This document shows positions 1 through 12,151 of a stretch of DNA of 64,000 bases, piece after piece. The position numbers and the translations under genes are program-made. Source of the stretch: Podospora pseudoanserina (Eukaryota > Ascomycota > Sordariomycetes > Sordariales > Podosporaceae). The DNA lies in NCBI RefSeq assembly GCF_035222485.1, contig NW_026946671.1:248001-312000 (forward strand), given 5' to 3'. The notes under the pieces are model-generated. The model was given only the letters and a program-made list of their open reading frames with translations. It had not been told where the DNA came from and did not search any database. The first letter of the stretch is position 1, and every line of letters begins with the position of its first letter.

Positions 1-637
1 CTCCCAACCTTCATCAGGTGACCTCGACTTAGAACCTGGCAAACCCGACCGGTAAGGAGGCATTTCATCTCTTCAAGGGACAATCCAACATCAAGAATAC
101 CAAAACAACTCGCCTTTGCTCGAGACCCTCCTGCCACTGCCGCAGCACCTGACCGCAACCCCTTACAATTTGCAGCATGCGCAAACGCTGGCGCAATGTC
201 CATCTCTCCTTGTTCCTATCCAACAGTCAAGTGGCCGGACAAGGCAGGCTCCAGTATCTACCTGCGCTGGGCAGCCCCTAGTTTCTGTAGACACCAATAG
301 CATCCTCCAACGATGAAGGGAGAGCCTTGCATCAAGCTGCCTTTGGCAGCAAGGCCTCAAACCAGCTCTCGAGGTTGCGCACTTGCGCCATCCGAGGAGG
401 CTGGGTTCTTTCACTCATAAGGCGACCCTCCAAGCAAGTGCTTGTTGCTTCGCTGATACCCCCAACCAAGAACCATACCGACCAACTATCTTTGGGACTT
501 CACCTAGCTCCCCTCATCAGCCTAGCTTCTCTTCATTGCCTCTTGCACAATCATATTTGCCGATGTGACTCCTCAACCTGAACCTGGTTTGGCCACTAAT
601 ATGATACCAGGACTAAGCCATCCTGCAAGTTCCCGTT
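1..637. other. 5' flank of the CBF1-like gene
   Basis: No protein with recognisable features is seen here. The last part is probably the 5' UTR of the bHLH gene beginning at 638. Its one notable element is an out-of-frame ATG at 601 whose reading frame overlaps the CBF1 start (listed separately). Short open frames elsewhere are low-complexity and lack support. Confidence 0.5.
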
Positions 638-675
638 ATGGCCGCGACAGTAGGAATCGAGCAACAACACACTGA
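601..675 (+). promoter_or_regulatory. uORF overlapping the CBF1 start codon
   Basis: An ATG at 601, with A at -3, opens a 24-codon frame that ends at TGA 673-675. That is 36 nt past the CBF1 ATG at 638 and in a different frame (601 is frame 1, 638 is frame 2). If the transcription start lies upstream of 601, ribosomes would reach CBF1 only by leaky scanning past this ATG, which would lower its translation. The frames are seen directly; the regulatory role is inference and depends on the unknown transcription start. Confidence 0.4.
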
Positions 676-1655
676 TCTCAGCGAGATCACTACTTCTCCT
701 GGTCACAAGCGGAAGCGGAATACCGAGTCGATATCTCCAGACTCGCGCCGTAGCAAACGACCAGCACCGCCTGCCACTATGAATGTCACCGACTCGGAGG
801 CCCAGGCCTTCCTCGAGAACACGGCGGTGAGCATCGCCCAAGCCGCACACGACCAGGTCAATGTGGATGACTTCAGTGTGCTCGCTCAAGCGACTGCAGA
901 TCATGCCGAAGAGCCCGGCGATGCCAACAATGCTACTAGCACTGCTGCTGCCGCTCTGAACATGTACCCTTCTCTGCATGTTCCGCAACCCACGGAAGAA
1001 ACCTTTGTCAACCAGCAGACTTCGGAACCTCAGCATGATGAGAATGCCTTCAACATGTCCGGCCCCCACCCGGATGGCCTTCCCGCCATGCCACGCGCGG
1101 TAAACATGCACCCACAGTTGCAGAACGGTGTCCAGCAGGTGCAGCAAGTACAACAGGTTCAACAGGTTCCGCAGGAGCAGCGCTACACTCCTGCGTCCAA
1201 CCCCAAGCCGGCCGTCGGATCAGAAGAATGGCACAAGATGCGTAAGGACAATCATAAAGAAGGTTGGTTATTCTTATTTTTTTTGTCATGGTGGATGTGT
1301 GGAAGTTGCGGGTGTTGACGCTTGTTTAGTGGAACGTCGCCGTCGTGAGACGATCAACGAGGGCATCAACGAGCTGGCCAAGATTGTGCCCGGATGCGAA
1401 AAGAATAAGGGCTCTATCCTTCAACGGGCAGTCTCATTCATCACCCAGCTCAAAGAGAACGAAACTCAAAACATTGAGAAATGGACTCTGGAGAAGCTGC
1501 TCACAGAACAGGCCATCGCCGAGCTCAGCCAGTCGAACGATAAGCTCAAGTTTGAACTCGACCGCGCCCTTCGGGAACTGGAATTATGGAAGAGTGTAGC
1601 ACAAAATGCCGGTCTCAAAATCCCACAGAATGACGAACGCAACGCCAGCAGTTAG
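638..1655 (+). CDS. CBF1: CBF1-type bHLH transcription factor
   Basis: Exons are 638-1262 and 1330-1655, giving 316 residues. The 67-nt intron has a weak donor (GTTGGT) and a TTTAG acceptor; splicing restores the HKEVERRRRE start of the basic region, at about residue 205. A helix-loop-helix and then the signature NIEKWTLEKLLTEQ follow; the latter closely matches the segment after the bHLH of yeast Cbf1, which sets this apart from other fungal bHLH proteins. Yeast Cbf1 binds CACGTG at centromere element I and at sulfur/methionine promoters; in filamentous fungi the family acts mainly as a promoter factor. The N-terminal 200 residues are disordered, with a VQQ repeat run at about residues 165-178. 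The C-terminal part is a predicted coiled coil. A possible polyadenylation signal AATAAA lies at 1736-1741. The start is the first in-frame ATG; an upstream ORF overlaps it. Confidence 0.88.
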
Positions 1656-3166
1656 GAGCAGACTGGCGACAATCCCACTCTGGACGGAGACTATCAGCTC
1701 TCCACGAGGGCGGATCCGGGCTTTCTTCATGACTGAATAAAATCTCGGTCAAACTTTGTTATATGATTTTTGAGGGTATACCCTGGTGTCCCAACACCCT
1801 TTTTTTCTCTTTGTTGGAATTGTATGGATAAGGCTTTATTTCTTCACTTTCTTGTTTTATGCGCTTCATCATTGCGTTAGGGGACATGTTTACCGCGCGT
1901 TGGAGCTGGAGTGGTTCTAGTCAACCCGCTGGCAGGCAGTGGACATATCAGGGGGTTGGTGATTACATGGCGTTGAGGGCCGGTCGTTGTTGTTGGTGCT
2001 GTGAGCAGCGGAATGTATTGCTTTGGGGGGGGCAAAGACCCCATACACTGCATTGGAGGTTGTTGGTAATATCGGAACGAGTCTTGATTTTTCAGAAGCC
2101 GGTGTGGGTGTACAGGTTGCATTCCAAGCTGTGAATGAATGGTGGTTTGCGTCGGAAAGTCTCAGTCTGGCAAACCGAGCACCAGGAGAAGAGGGACGGC
2201 ATTCGTCGGCGTTGATTTGATTGTTGAATTTTGGGTGTGTGTGGCAAAGCTGCAGTGTGTTTTCGTTAGTATCAGATCATTTGTATCCATGTGTCTTGTA
2301 GCAACTGGTCTCGAAAGACGTGAGATGGCCGTGAGTGTGCAGGTGACCCGAGCTCTGGACCGCGACCCCTGAAGGTGTGGGGTGAGGAGGGGTGAGGGGC
2401 GGGCTGCACCCCGCTGCGGTGTAAGTGGTCTAAGGCGTGCTGGGCATGATGCTTATCACCATCCAGCTTGGTAGAATTGGGAAGCTGCGTCATCTTTCGG
2501 CGGGTACAGAACCGGCCATGCTGTCCACAGCTCTCCACGGAGTGGTTGGATACGACGGCATGGAGATGTCGGATCCACGGGGAGGTCCCGATGTCGCAGT
2601 CCGGACGGCTGTTTGAGCTCGCAACAGCTAGAGCTCGCAACAGCTAGATATCGTAACTGCATGGTTATCTGGAGGGGCACCACAGATAGGTGATGGCCGG
2701 AATCTGTGTACAGAGTAGGGAAATATATGAGCACTACAATTATAAAGAGGAACGCCCAATGACTAACAAAACAACCGAACGTTTTCCTTCTTTGATACTT
2801 TATTAGGTATTATACTGACGTAAGGGCCCGTTGCTGAGACGGATCGACCTAAGAGCTTCCCCGCTCCTTCCCCAAGCTCTCTCTCCTCTCTCCTCAAGAC
2901 TAACACTCCAAATCTCCAACTTTTGTTAGTTCCCTTTCAGATTCTGGACCCGATTCGACCAGATATAAGCCGGTGATATCCTTTTATATTTTCGGAAGGG
3001 ACCTTGTTTGTGGCGTTCCTTCCTTTCTCCCGTCTGCACCTCTCGACATCAGGAGGGTGGGAATCACAGCTTTCTTGCATACTCAACAATATCGCACTTG
3101 CATCCAGGGAGGGTGACGTTGAGTTTCTCATCGTCATTGAGAGAAAGCATATAAAAGGTCACCATC
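1656..3166. other. Intergenic, CBF1 to GABA transaminase
   Basis: About 1.5 kb holding the CBF1 3' UTR (AATAAA at 1736-1741) and the promoter and leader of the GABA transaminase gene. No gene recognised. The small open frames have atypical composition and no domain signal. Confidence 0.5.
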
Positions 3167-4748
3167 ATGATGGCATCCAGAGCCCTGAGGGGGCGCAGCT
3201 CTCTTCTGCGGTCTGTTCCGTCTTCCGCTACCAGAGCTGCTGTTCCTCTCGAGGCCCGTCGCCGGTTCTCTTGCTCTACCCGCAAGATGTCCTCTTTCTA
3301 CTCATCATGGGAGCCTGAGGGTCCCTCGGTCAAGACTGAGATCCCCGGCCCCAAGGCTAAAGCCGAGATTGCTGAGCTCAACGAGGTGTTTGACACCCGC
3401 AGCTTGAACATGCTGACGGACTACTACAAGAGCGCGGGTAACTACATTGCCGACCCAGATGGAAACATCTTGCTGGATGTGTAAGTCACCTCTCCCCCTA
3501 TCTCCCAATCCAACTCTAACCTGGGCATTCAGCTACGCTCAAATCGCCTCCATCCCCGTAGGCTACAACAACCCCTCCCTCATCAAAGCAGCCCAATCCC
3601 CCCAAATGATCCAAGGCCTCATCAACCGCCCCGCTCTAGGCAACTTCCCCCCTCACGACTGGGCCGACGTGCTCAAAGCAGGCATCTTGAAAGTAGCCCC
3701 CAAAGGCCTCAACCAAGTCTTCACCGCCATGGCAGGCTCCGACGCAAACGAGACCGCCTACAAGGCAGCGTTCATGTACCGCCGCCAGCAAGAGCGCGGC
3801 GGCGCCCATGTCGAGTTCACAGAGGAGGAGATCTCTTCCGCCATGCTGAACCAATCCCCCGGCGCCTCGCAGAACCTCTCCATCTTGTCCTTCAAGACCG
3901 GTTTCCACGGCAGATTGTTTGGGTCCCTCTCCACAACGAGATCAAAACCAATCCACAAGCTCGACATCCCCGCCTTTGACTGGCCGCAGGCGACGTTTCC
4001 CAAGTTGAAGTACCCGCTTGATCAGCACGTCAAGGAGAATGAGGCCGCGGAGAAGGCCGCGCTGGATGAGGTGGAACACCTGATCAAGAACTACCACGTC
4101 CCCCCTTGCGCGGTGGTGGTTGAGCCGATCCAGTCTGAAGGAGGGGATAACCACGCCTCGCCTGCGTTTTTCCGCGGTTTGAGGGAGATTACCAAGAGAA
4201 ACAATGTTTTGCTGATTGTGGACGAAGTCCAGACTGGCGTGGGAGCAACCGGCAAGTTTTGGGCGCACGAACACTGGGATTTGCCGACGCCTCCGGATAT
4301 GGTTACCTTTAGCAAGAAGGCGCAGACGGCGGGGTATTACTTTGGGAATCCGGAGCTGAGGCCGAACAAGCCGTATAGGCAGTTTAATACTTGGATGGGG
4401 GACCCGGCGAGGGCGTTGCTTTTCAAGGGGATCATTGAGGAGATTGAAAAGTTTGGGCTGGTGGAGCGGACGGCAAAGGTGGGGGAGTATCTTTATGGGA
4501 AGCTGGAGCGGTTGGGGGAGAAGTATCCGGGGCAGGTGGAGAATCTGAGGGGGAAGGGGATGGGGACGTTTATTGCGTTTGATAGCCCGAAGAGGGATGA
4601 ATTTTTGAAGAGGGCGAAGGGGGAGGGGGTGAATATTGGGGGGAGCGGGGAGCGGGCGGTGAGGTTGAGGCCGATGTTGGTGTTTGAGGAGAAGCATGCT
4701 GATCAGTTGGTTGAGGCGTTGGAGAGGGTGATTAAGAGTCTGCAGTAG
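3167..4748 (+). CDS. gatA: 4-aminobutyrate aminotransferase (GABA-T)
   Basis: Exons are 3167-3480 and 3533-4748 (509 residues), with a consensus GTAAGT donor. The enzyme is a class-III PLP aminotransferase moving the amino group of GABA to 2-oxoglutarate, giving succinate semialdehyde and glutamate (GABA shunt). Visible signatures are VVVEPIQSEGGDNHASPAF, LLIVDEVQTGVG, and FSKKAQTAGYYF, with the PLP lysine at about residue 365, then NTWMGDPARALLF. The length fits the family. The first 40 residues are rich in Arg, Ser and Ala with no acidic residue until Glu29, as in a mitochondrial presequence. A second in-frame ATG at 3287 (MSSFYSSWEPEGP) begins right where the conserved protein starts, so two products (mitochondrial and cytosolic) are possible. 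The first ATG is chosen because its N-terminus looks like a real targeting peptide. gatA is the Aspergillus name, UGA1 the yeast one. Confidence 0.95.
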
Positions 4749-5707
4749 ACGGGAAGGAAGGGGGTTGAGGGTATATCAGAACTCAGCAGGCGAGATGAAT
4801 CAACCATACCATGGTTTTTTGAGGATTCCGTTTGACGTGAAGATATTTCTTGATATCGAAGTAAATAACTCGATGATGCGGAATGTACAATGAAAACCCC
4901 AATACCTGGCTATGCATTCAGGCCAAGTAACCCATGAACATTTTATTCCCAAATGCAACCTTTCAATTTGTGCTGTGTTGTGTGTAGAAACATTTTGAAA
5001 AAAAAATGAGATAACGTCCCCTTCTCTCTTGTGAATAAAACAAAACAAAACAAAACAGCTGCACCAACCCAACCAACTACCAACCCCGACCCCGACCCAG
5101 CACACAAAAACGCCCCTGGAATGTGTGTGTGAATTTCAATTGAGTATCATGCAGTAGTACATCAAAACAAGAAGCAGAGAAAGAAAAAAGAGGTATCATC
5201 CGTGAAGAAAAAAAAGTAATAAAAAACACAAACGCAGAAAAGAAAAGGTCTAATACCAGAAAAAAACAAAAAGCAATCGCAAATTTTGCCCTTCCCATGT
5301 CCCAGTGTAGCAGAAAAACCACCACCACCCAGTCCATCCTACCCCATTTTCGGTTTCTTGTTTCCTGTAAAATCGACTCCACCCGAGAGAGCTGATGCAA
5401 ATGGTGAGAATGGAAAAACAAAACCAAAAAAACAAGGTGATTATGTAATGTTGTTGTTGTATGCCTGGTTCCTTCCTTCCTCCTTGGTTGCCCTGATGTG
5501 AAAATAAAATATTATGTACCCATAACCCCAGCACTTTTTGTGATCTGAGCCACCCGCCCCCCTTCCCCTTCTCACAATATTTGTGAGATTGGGCGACCCT
5601 CCACTTCCTGTTTGTGGCTTCCATGCGACTTCCCCTAGCCTAAGGTATCCGATAGCCCCTCTACTAATCCGCTTTTTCCTGTGCGGAAAAGGCCTATGGA
5701 AACTCGC
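4749..5707. other. Convergent 3' region, GABA-T and SET2
   Basis: About 960 bp between two tail-to-tail genes. The + strand is A-rich with CAAAA repeats around 5038-5060 and several poly-A runs at 5160-5280, as expected of 3' UTRs. No gene recognised. Confidence 0.6.
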
Positions 5708-8631
5708 CTAGTGGCTCATGACCTCCTGTGCTCCCCTCTGTTCCCTATGCTCAAGCGGCTTATCATCATCACCATCAGCCTCTTCCATATCAACATCCAT
5801 ATGCTGTCCGTTCTTGTGGTTATTATTCTGAATATTCTCCTCCTCCATCCTCTGCGCCTCCTCATTCTCCCTCCTCAGCTCCTCCTCCTGCTCCCGCATG
5901 GCCCGTTGCTCTTCACTAAGGGGCGTATCCACCGGCGGCGGCGGCGGCGGTGGAGGGCTAGGTATCATGTCCCCATCCCCATCCTCCTCTTTGAGCCGCT
6001 TCACCGAAGGCGTCTCCGACATGTTATCATCCTGCGGTGACTGAGAAGCCTCCTCGCCTTCAACAACATCATCATCATCATCGTCGCGCTTCCTTTTGCG
6101 ACCACCAACGGGGGAGCTAGGGGAGCTAGGTTGAGAAAGGGGTGTAATGTCGTCTTGGACCGGTGATGGGGCAGAGCTGTCTCCCAGGTCATTTAACGAA
6201 GCCGAGGGCTTGTCCGAGTCGGTAGATTTGTTGTTGCCCTTGGCCTTTTGCTGTTCCTTATATTTGACAACGGCGCGGTCAAAAAAGTCACGGACGTACT
6301 TCTTGACCTTTTTCTCTTGTTTGGAGGAGATATGAGTGGGGTCCTCAACGCGGTTGTTCTTGTAATCGGAAGAGACTAGCTTCTTGTTGACTTCGCGGGC
6401 AAACTTCTTGAGGTCCTCCTTGGGGAGCTTGCCGTGGAATTTCTCGACCACGTACTTGACGTGAGGGAAAAGCTGGGGAAGATGTCAGACTGGGCAATCA
6501 TTATAAACACTGGCAAAAGAAACTTACCGTGTTCTCGTAGATCTTCATCTGTTTCTCGATTGGGAGAGAACGCCACTTCTCCTTCTTGGGTTCGGTGGTC
6601 GGGGTGCTAGACCGCTGGGGGGTATGCGTGGCCGAATGTCTTGGCGTGATCTCCTTAGTCAAGCTGTCAATGATATCCTGCACGGCCTTCTGGCCCTGCT
6701 GGGCTTTGGTCGAAGTTTTGGGAGCGGAAACCGCCGGCGCGGTGGGCCGCTGCCACTGGACTTTGCCATTGACATCGTAAAAGTAATACCGGCCTGTGTT
6801 GTCCGTGGTGACGTGCCAGCCCTCGGGCAGATTGCTGGGCAGCTTCCGTGGTGGACGTTGGCCATTGAAGAAACCGACGTTCCTTTGCGGTACCTTATTG
6901 CGCGGGCCCGTCGGAATGTTCAGGTTGGCCAGGGAGTTGTTGGCGTGCTTGTGAGGCTCGTCGCGATCCATGTTGCGACGCTCCTCAAATGGGTTAGAAG
7001 TCGCATGAGCTGCGGCATCCTTTTCCTTGCGAGGAATACGGTACGCTGTCGAGAGCTTACTCCATTCCTCGAGCAGCCTGTTGGCCTGGAAGGCAACCTC
7101 TTCATGAGTCGAAGTGGTCAGGGGCTGGATGGCTGCCTCGATGTTGGAGTCGGCGATCTTGTTCTTGGTGATGCGCGGCAAGTCGTAGAGGATATCGAGA
7201 ACCTGCAGGACGACATTGGTGTCGTCTTTGTACGAGTTAAGTGTCGTTTTGAGAATCTGGTAGCCGTGCATCCTCACCACTCTATGGCGAAGCTGCTCGT
7301 CTTCTGTGGCCTGAAGGCGGGTAAGCAGCTTGACAGCAATCCACTTCTCCTTGCACTGCATCAGAGTGGCCATGACCTTGTTGACGCCATCTTCATCAAG
7401 GGATTTCGGCTGGAAGCTGTTGACATAGTCCTCGTCGTCTTCGGTGACCTTCTTCCTGCGAGGCTTCTTGGCAACGGTGGTGTCCCAGCTGTCGCCACTG
7501 TCCTCGATACCGAGGGCCTCAATCGTGGCAAGAGACAGTTTGGTCGCACGCTCTGTCTGCGTCTTGCCGCCGATGAAGCCGACGCAGTTTTGCTCACCGC
7601 AGTAACATGGCTGGGGGTCGGCGCCGTAGCGGTCGACATTGTAGTTGAACACGAGCTCCTCACCGGCGCGGATGGGGCGGCCGGCAAAAATGCCCATGCG
7701 CAGCTTCTCGCCCACCACCCACTTGTCGACATAACAGTTGGGATTGCACGAATGGTTGCAGAACCGGCCCAAGTTGCCCTTCTTAGTGGCATCGACAAAC
7801 TCGCTCTTGGTGAGCGACATGAAGTAAAAGTGCTTGATGCCCTCGCGGTCGTACTTGATCATCCGGTTCCGGAACGTCGGCTCATTGATGACCTCGCCAA
7901 TGTACTCGAAAATGAAGTCGTTTGGCTGCAGGTTCCGGTTCGCCCGCAGGCCGAACCCCTTCTTGTCAGTCTTGATGACCGAAACATCGGCATACTGCTT
8001 GCGCTGAAACCGCTGGTTTTGACAGCCCGGCCCGCAGTTGCAGTCTCCATCTACGCACTCAATTTTGGTCGCGCGGTTGATGCAGTCGGAATCCTCGCCA
8101 CAAGCGTGGTTTTCATCATTTCCTGTGAGCAGAAAAAAAAAATTAGTGTGTCAGGGCGGTCGCTTTACGGACATGTGGACGGCCACCATCTCGGGGAGAG
8201 AGCGAGAGACTGGCCAGATGGTGGAAAAACTTACGCCATTCTTCGGTACAGTCGCAATCCAGCGCGTCGTGATCCGACGAGCCCATATTCCTCGAGCCAT
8301 AAAGACAGTCGTTGATGACCTGAAACGTGCTGCATGCTTGGGCTGTGACATCTGGCAGGTGGTCGAACAAGGTAGGTGGACTTCGAACGGGTTTCTGAGA
8401 CGACTTGCGAGACAGCTTCGGGGCAGAGGCGTGATCTGGAGTCGCTGCAGTCTCTCCTGCAGACTTTGTGTCGTCGGGCGACATACTGGTGCCTCGCGAA
8501 TCCATCTTGGAGTTGTTCGGGGAAGCCGAGTCGGTCGAATCCTCCTTTCGTAACCTAACGCCATTGACCCTCGGCCTTTCCTCAATCCTGCCTTCCAGCA
8601 CCGGTCCTGAAGCGCGAGCGTCTTCCCCCAT
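5708..8631 (-). CDS. SET2: SET2 histone H3 lysine-36 methyltransferase
   Basis: Exons (transcript order) are 8631-8235, 8122-6528 and 6472-5708, giving 918 residues; both introns have GTAAGT donors. Domains in order: disordered Ser-rich N-terminus; Cys-rich AWS (about 122-175) starting [12 protein letters not shown] (about 176-296) with the SAM/catalytic motif FCNHSCNPN (NHSC 255-258) and [12 protein letters not shown]; post-[14 protein letters not shown]; a helical region resembling a TFIIS N-terminal domain (about 375-490); a WW domain ([10 protein letters not shown], about 570-605); and an SRI domain (about 648-745) that in this family binds the phosphorylated CTD of RNA polymerase II. An acidic tail with a proline run ends the protein. 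The role is co-transcriptional H3K36 methylation in gene bodies. The start is the first ATG (8631); an in-frame TTG upstream is not credible. The second exon boundary falls inside the SRI domain. Confidence 0.96.
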
Positions 8632-11600
8632 GGTGAATGAGTTGGTGCGCAAGAGGCGCCAGAGTTGCCGAGCGTAGGGAAGCCGCTAGAGTGGTTTGTG
8701 CTTGTTGTGGTTCAGGGCAAAGAAAGGCACGCGCAGCGAGATGGGATGCAGAACGCGCTGAACAGCGGGTCAAAGTTGTGAAAGAGAAGAAGAAAAAGCG
8801 TGCTGGAAAATGGTGGCGGAAAGTCGACAGCGAGGAGAGGAAAGCGTTTGGGAGAGTGGGCGAAGACAGACGGAGTGGGAGACGCAGCGAGAGTGGAAGA
8901 GAGAGAGAGGGAGAGAGGGAGGGAGAGAGGGAGAGAGAGAGAGAGAGAGAGAGAGCGCCAGGAGGGTCAAGGTCGAGACGTGAACTGACTGGAGGAAGCT
9001 ATTTCTGCGCCCTGACTTTGCGAACATGGCAGCTCAAACCGTCGGGCGGGCTCACGGAAAAGATGACAATGGCTCTCAATCCAAGCAAGGGCCAATCCAA
9101 CGGCTATCGCGCTCACTCACATCCACAACAAATGCATCACGTCGAGGAGGTAGTCAATTGACATGGCCGCGTTCAGCAAGACTTCAGTAAAAGATGCCCT
9201 CCTGCCCCCAGAGTGCCAAGCCGGCGACCTTGAAGTGCCCCAGCCCATCTCAATCGGGGCGTCGACTTGTCGGCCCGTCATTGATCCGCTCCGTGTCCAC
9301 GCCCGTCGGGGTCCCATCCCGCGCTTACAAGGTTCTGTTAACTGCGCTGAGAACTTTGAGGGTGATGGCGGGCTTTCTACGGAACTTTCAGTTCATCTCC
9401 AGCGGAGTGCGCAATTGATCTTGGAGACACATTTTCAGGCCACTGGGTCACTGGGTCAATGGGAATATGGCAATTTCTAAGTTTATGTCCACTATGCGAG
9501 TTGGCATAAGTTGAACCGAGTTAAAACTCGTGAGCGGGCACCAAGAGCAATATATATATCAGTCCGGTCAAACAGAAACGCCACGCATGATCATCGCCTT
9601 CCATATGTCCGCCTGGGACAAACGCGGCACCAACCGAAATCCATAGAGATATCACAGAGGGCTTGTCTGGTGTGGTGGTGGCAGTAAACCAGAGCACCCT
9701 ATTGTCACGCAACGTGTGAAACAGCCCCCCGCAGCCATCACAACATGCATATATTGTCAGTCGCATAGTTTGGCACCACGTTTCTGTATATTCGCCGGGT
9801 CGCCGGGAGGCATCTCAGCACTTTGTGAAGGCCCTTGCAGACGAACTCGGAGGTGGCATGCATGACTATGCACTCGAAAGCGTTTGGTATTAGGAACGAC
9901 CACCGCGGCATGAAGCCACCCATCCCCTCCCCTCCCCTCCCCCCCTCCCAGCCCCAAGACAGCCCTTTATTATACCTACAGCTCGTCACCCGTAGCAGTT
10001 TTTTCGAAAAAAGCTGCCCCCCGTTCGTTGCCGGTAGCATGCCAGCACATCGTGCAGCTTGGGTGAGGTGGAGAAAAGCCCGGCGGCCTGGTGGGATTTA
10101 AAACCTCGAGGGACACCTCTGAACATTGTGAACACAAGTTCAACGGAACCTTGTCGACATAACTTTTTTATATCGCCATGTTCAACAACATAGATCGACC
10201 CACCTCTTGCCCCCAGACGATGCGGCTCTTCGACAACCACACAAACCTAAGAGACCACCGCGGCCAAATCCTTGTGTCATGCTCGACTGCCCCCCGCCAT
10301 CCAATGCCATTGGTACAATTCGCTCACTGACGCAGCCAATGCCGACGCCAGAACTGGGTCCTGTCGATGGGGCCACAACAAGTCCAACCGGACCGCTTCC
10401 GACGTCCAACTCTAGTTCGACGACTTAGACCGACGACAATGCAGCTGTTTTTGTTTACTTGATGATGCGACTCGACACATGCGGACTTCAAAGGTCGGGG
10501 GATCACGAGTCGAGAAGCGGCAGCTCCATTTTTGGGCAGAAAAAAACGAGGACGTTGGGTTGAAATCTGATCTGTCTGCGAGTGCAGCAAGCCCCCAGCC
10601 TATGGGATCCTGCCGCTCACTTCCCCAGATGGCTGCATCCTATCATGGACATGTGCGAGACAGCCAAAAGGAGGGTCAGGTGCAGCTGCTGCATGTCGCT
10701 TGGACTGGCGCGCATTTGCATCCACGCATCCCACCGGCTAGCTAAGCTGAACCGTCGCCTCCCGACGGCGCCTGTCACGGTTGGCGATCGATTTAGAGGG
10801 GGGGGGGGCAGATGGATGGAGACATGTTGCGCACGCGGCGGCAGCTCGTTGCTTCTGATGAGAGCTGAAGAACACCACCCTTCTGCTTAGAGGGAGAGAT
10901 CGTGGGATATCAGATCGCCGTTTGGCCGGCAGCCATCAGAAATGACAGCATGCTGGCGGCCCACCAAAACAGGGAAGCAAGGTGAGATGAGAAGGTGGGA
11001 GTGCGTTCGCGCAACCACACATCTTGCGCCAATCTTGCGGGCTCCAAGTCGGAGCAACTGAGGCGTCTTTTTTATCGTTTATCTCCATATCATTACTGCA
11101 TACAGGCGAGAGGGATGCGCTCGGCTGGCTCGTTTTTGTCTTTCAGCCGAAGACATATCCACAGCACTTATGCTCGATATGCCTTTCCGATATGGTATAG
11201 GTGTTTTGAATAGGCATGCTGCCAACGCGGGTGGGATCTAGGTCGAGGTCCACACACCCACCATCCGCCATCGGGGGGGGGGGTGAGGAGGTAGTCATTT
11301 GATCGCGCTGCTGCATCTGCAAGTTGCAATTGTTGTGGCACATCCTGGCGTGTTATTGCTGGGGAGCTGCGCACCTGCGCGACACAAGAAGTTCGAGCTC
11401 GGCTCTGACCTGGGCGCGGCGAGAGGAGAAGAGGAGAAAGAGGAGAATGTTGAAGTCATCAGCAAGCATTCAGGAATAAAGGATGGTGGCATGGCAGCAT
11501 GGCAAGCATGTGTGCTCGGACCCTGCCCGCTCTGCAAAAAGGCCGCCATGAAGAAAGACCGGGGCTAACAGAGGGGCGCCGTGAAACCCAAGCAAAGAGA

Positions 11601-12151
11601 CGCGGGAGCAATTCGAAGCGCGCGTCTCTCTTCCCATTGCCGCCCCCCCCCCAAACCCGCAAGCTACCCTCTGCACCATTCGACTTTCTGGCTTGTGAGC
11701 GTGTTGAAGTTGCCCCGATGTCTTCTTGGTGCTCGGCGGCACCTCTGCGCTGACTGTCCTGACTGTCCTGTCTCCATATTCCACTGCGGATACGGATTCA
11801 AACACTCGTTTAAATCGTTTCTTCTTGTTCTTTCGTTTATGATTCCTCTTATTGACACCTCATCACTCATCACTCATCGCTCACCATTCATCATCCGTCA
11901 CTGGGGGCGCGCTGTGTTTCTTCCAAACAAGACGCTTTGCCGCTTCTGCTTGCTACTGCTGCTTGCGACTGTCTGCTGCTGCGACCCGTACCAGGCCACT
12001 CTCAACTGATCACGAGCAGCTCCAGTTTCCCCGGGGGTGAGCTGTCATATTGCGCCTGTCAAATGACTGGCCACCCAGCCTATGGCATATTTCTTCCCTT
12101 CTTCGCCTTCTTTTCTTTGACGGAATCGGATAGCTGGGTTAGGGCCTAATC
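8632..12151. other. Divergent intergenic region, SET2 to AT-hook gene
   Basis: About 3.5 kb. It holds the SET2 promoter, including a GA-rich purine tract (8890-8955), a C-rich run (9920-9952), G homopolymers at 10798-10808 and 11271-11282, and ATCACTC-type short repeats near 11861-11890. Several 70-140 codon open frames exist but show no domain, no codon bias and no convincing splice structure. No gene is called. Confidence 0.5.
8890..8955 (+). repeat. GA-rich microsatellite upstream of SET2
   Basis: Almost pure GA/GGGA purine tract about 260 bp upstream of the SET2 start codon. On the transcribed strand it reads as a CT-rich leader/promoter tract, a common feature of fungal promoters. Confidence 0.85.

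Noticed and set aside
6624-8315. 563-codon ATG-started frame on the + strand, antisense to SET2
   Set aside because: It lies wholly opposite the SET2 coding exons and arises from their codon bias. It shows no domain, and SET2 is certain on the other strand.
8632-8652. Upstream extension of SET2 from a TTG
   Set aside because: Non-ATG start without support; ATG 8631 is eight codons downstream and fits the family.
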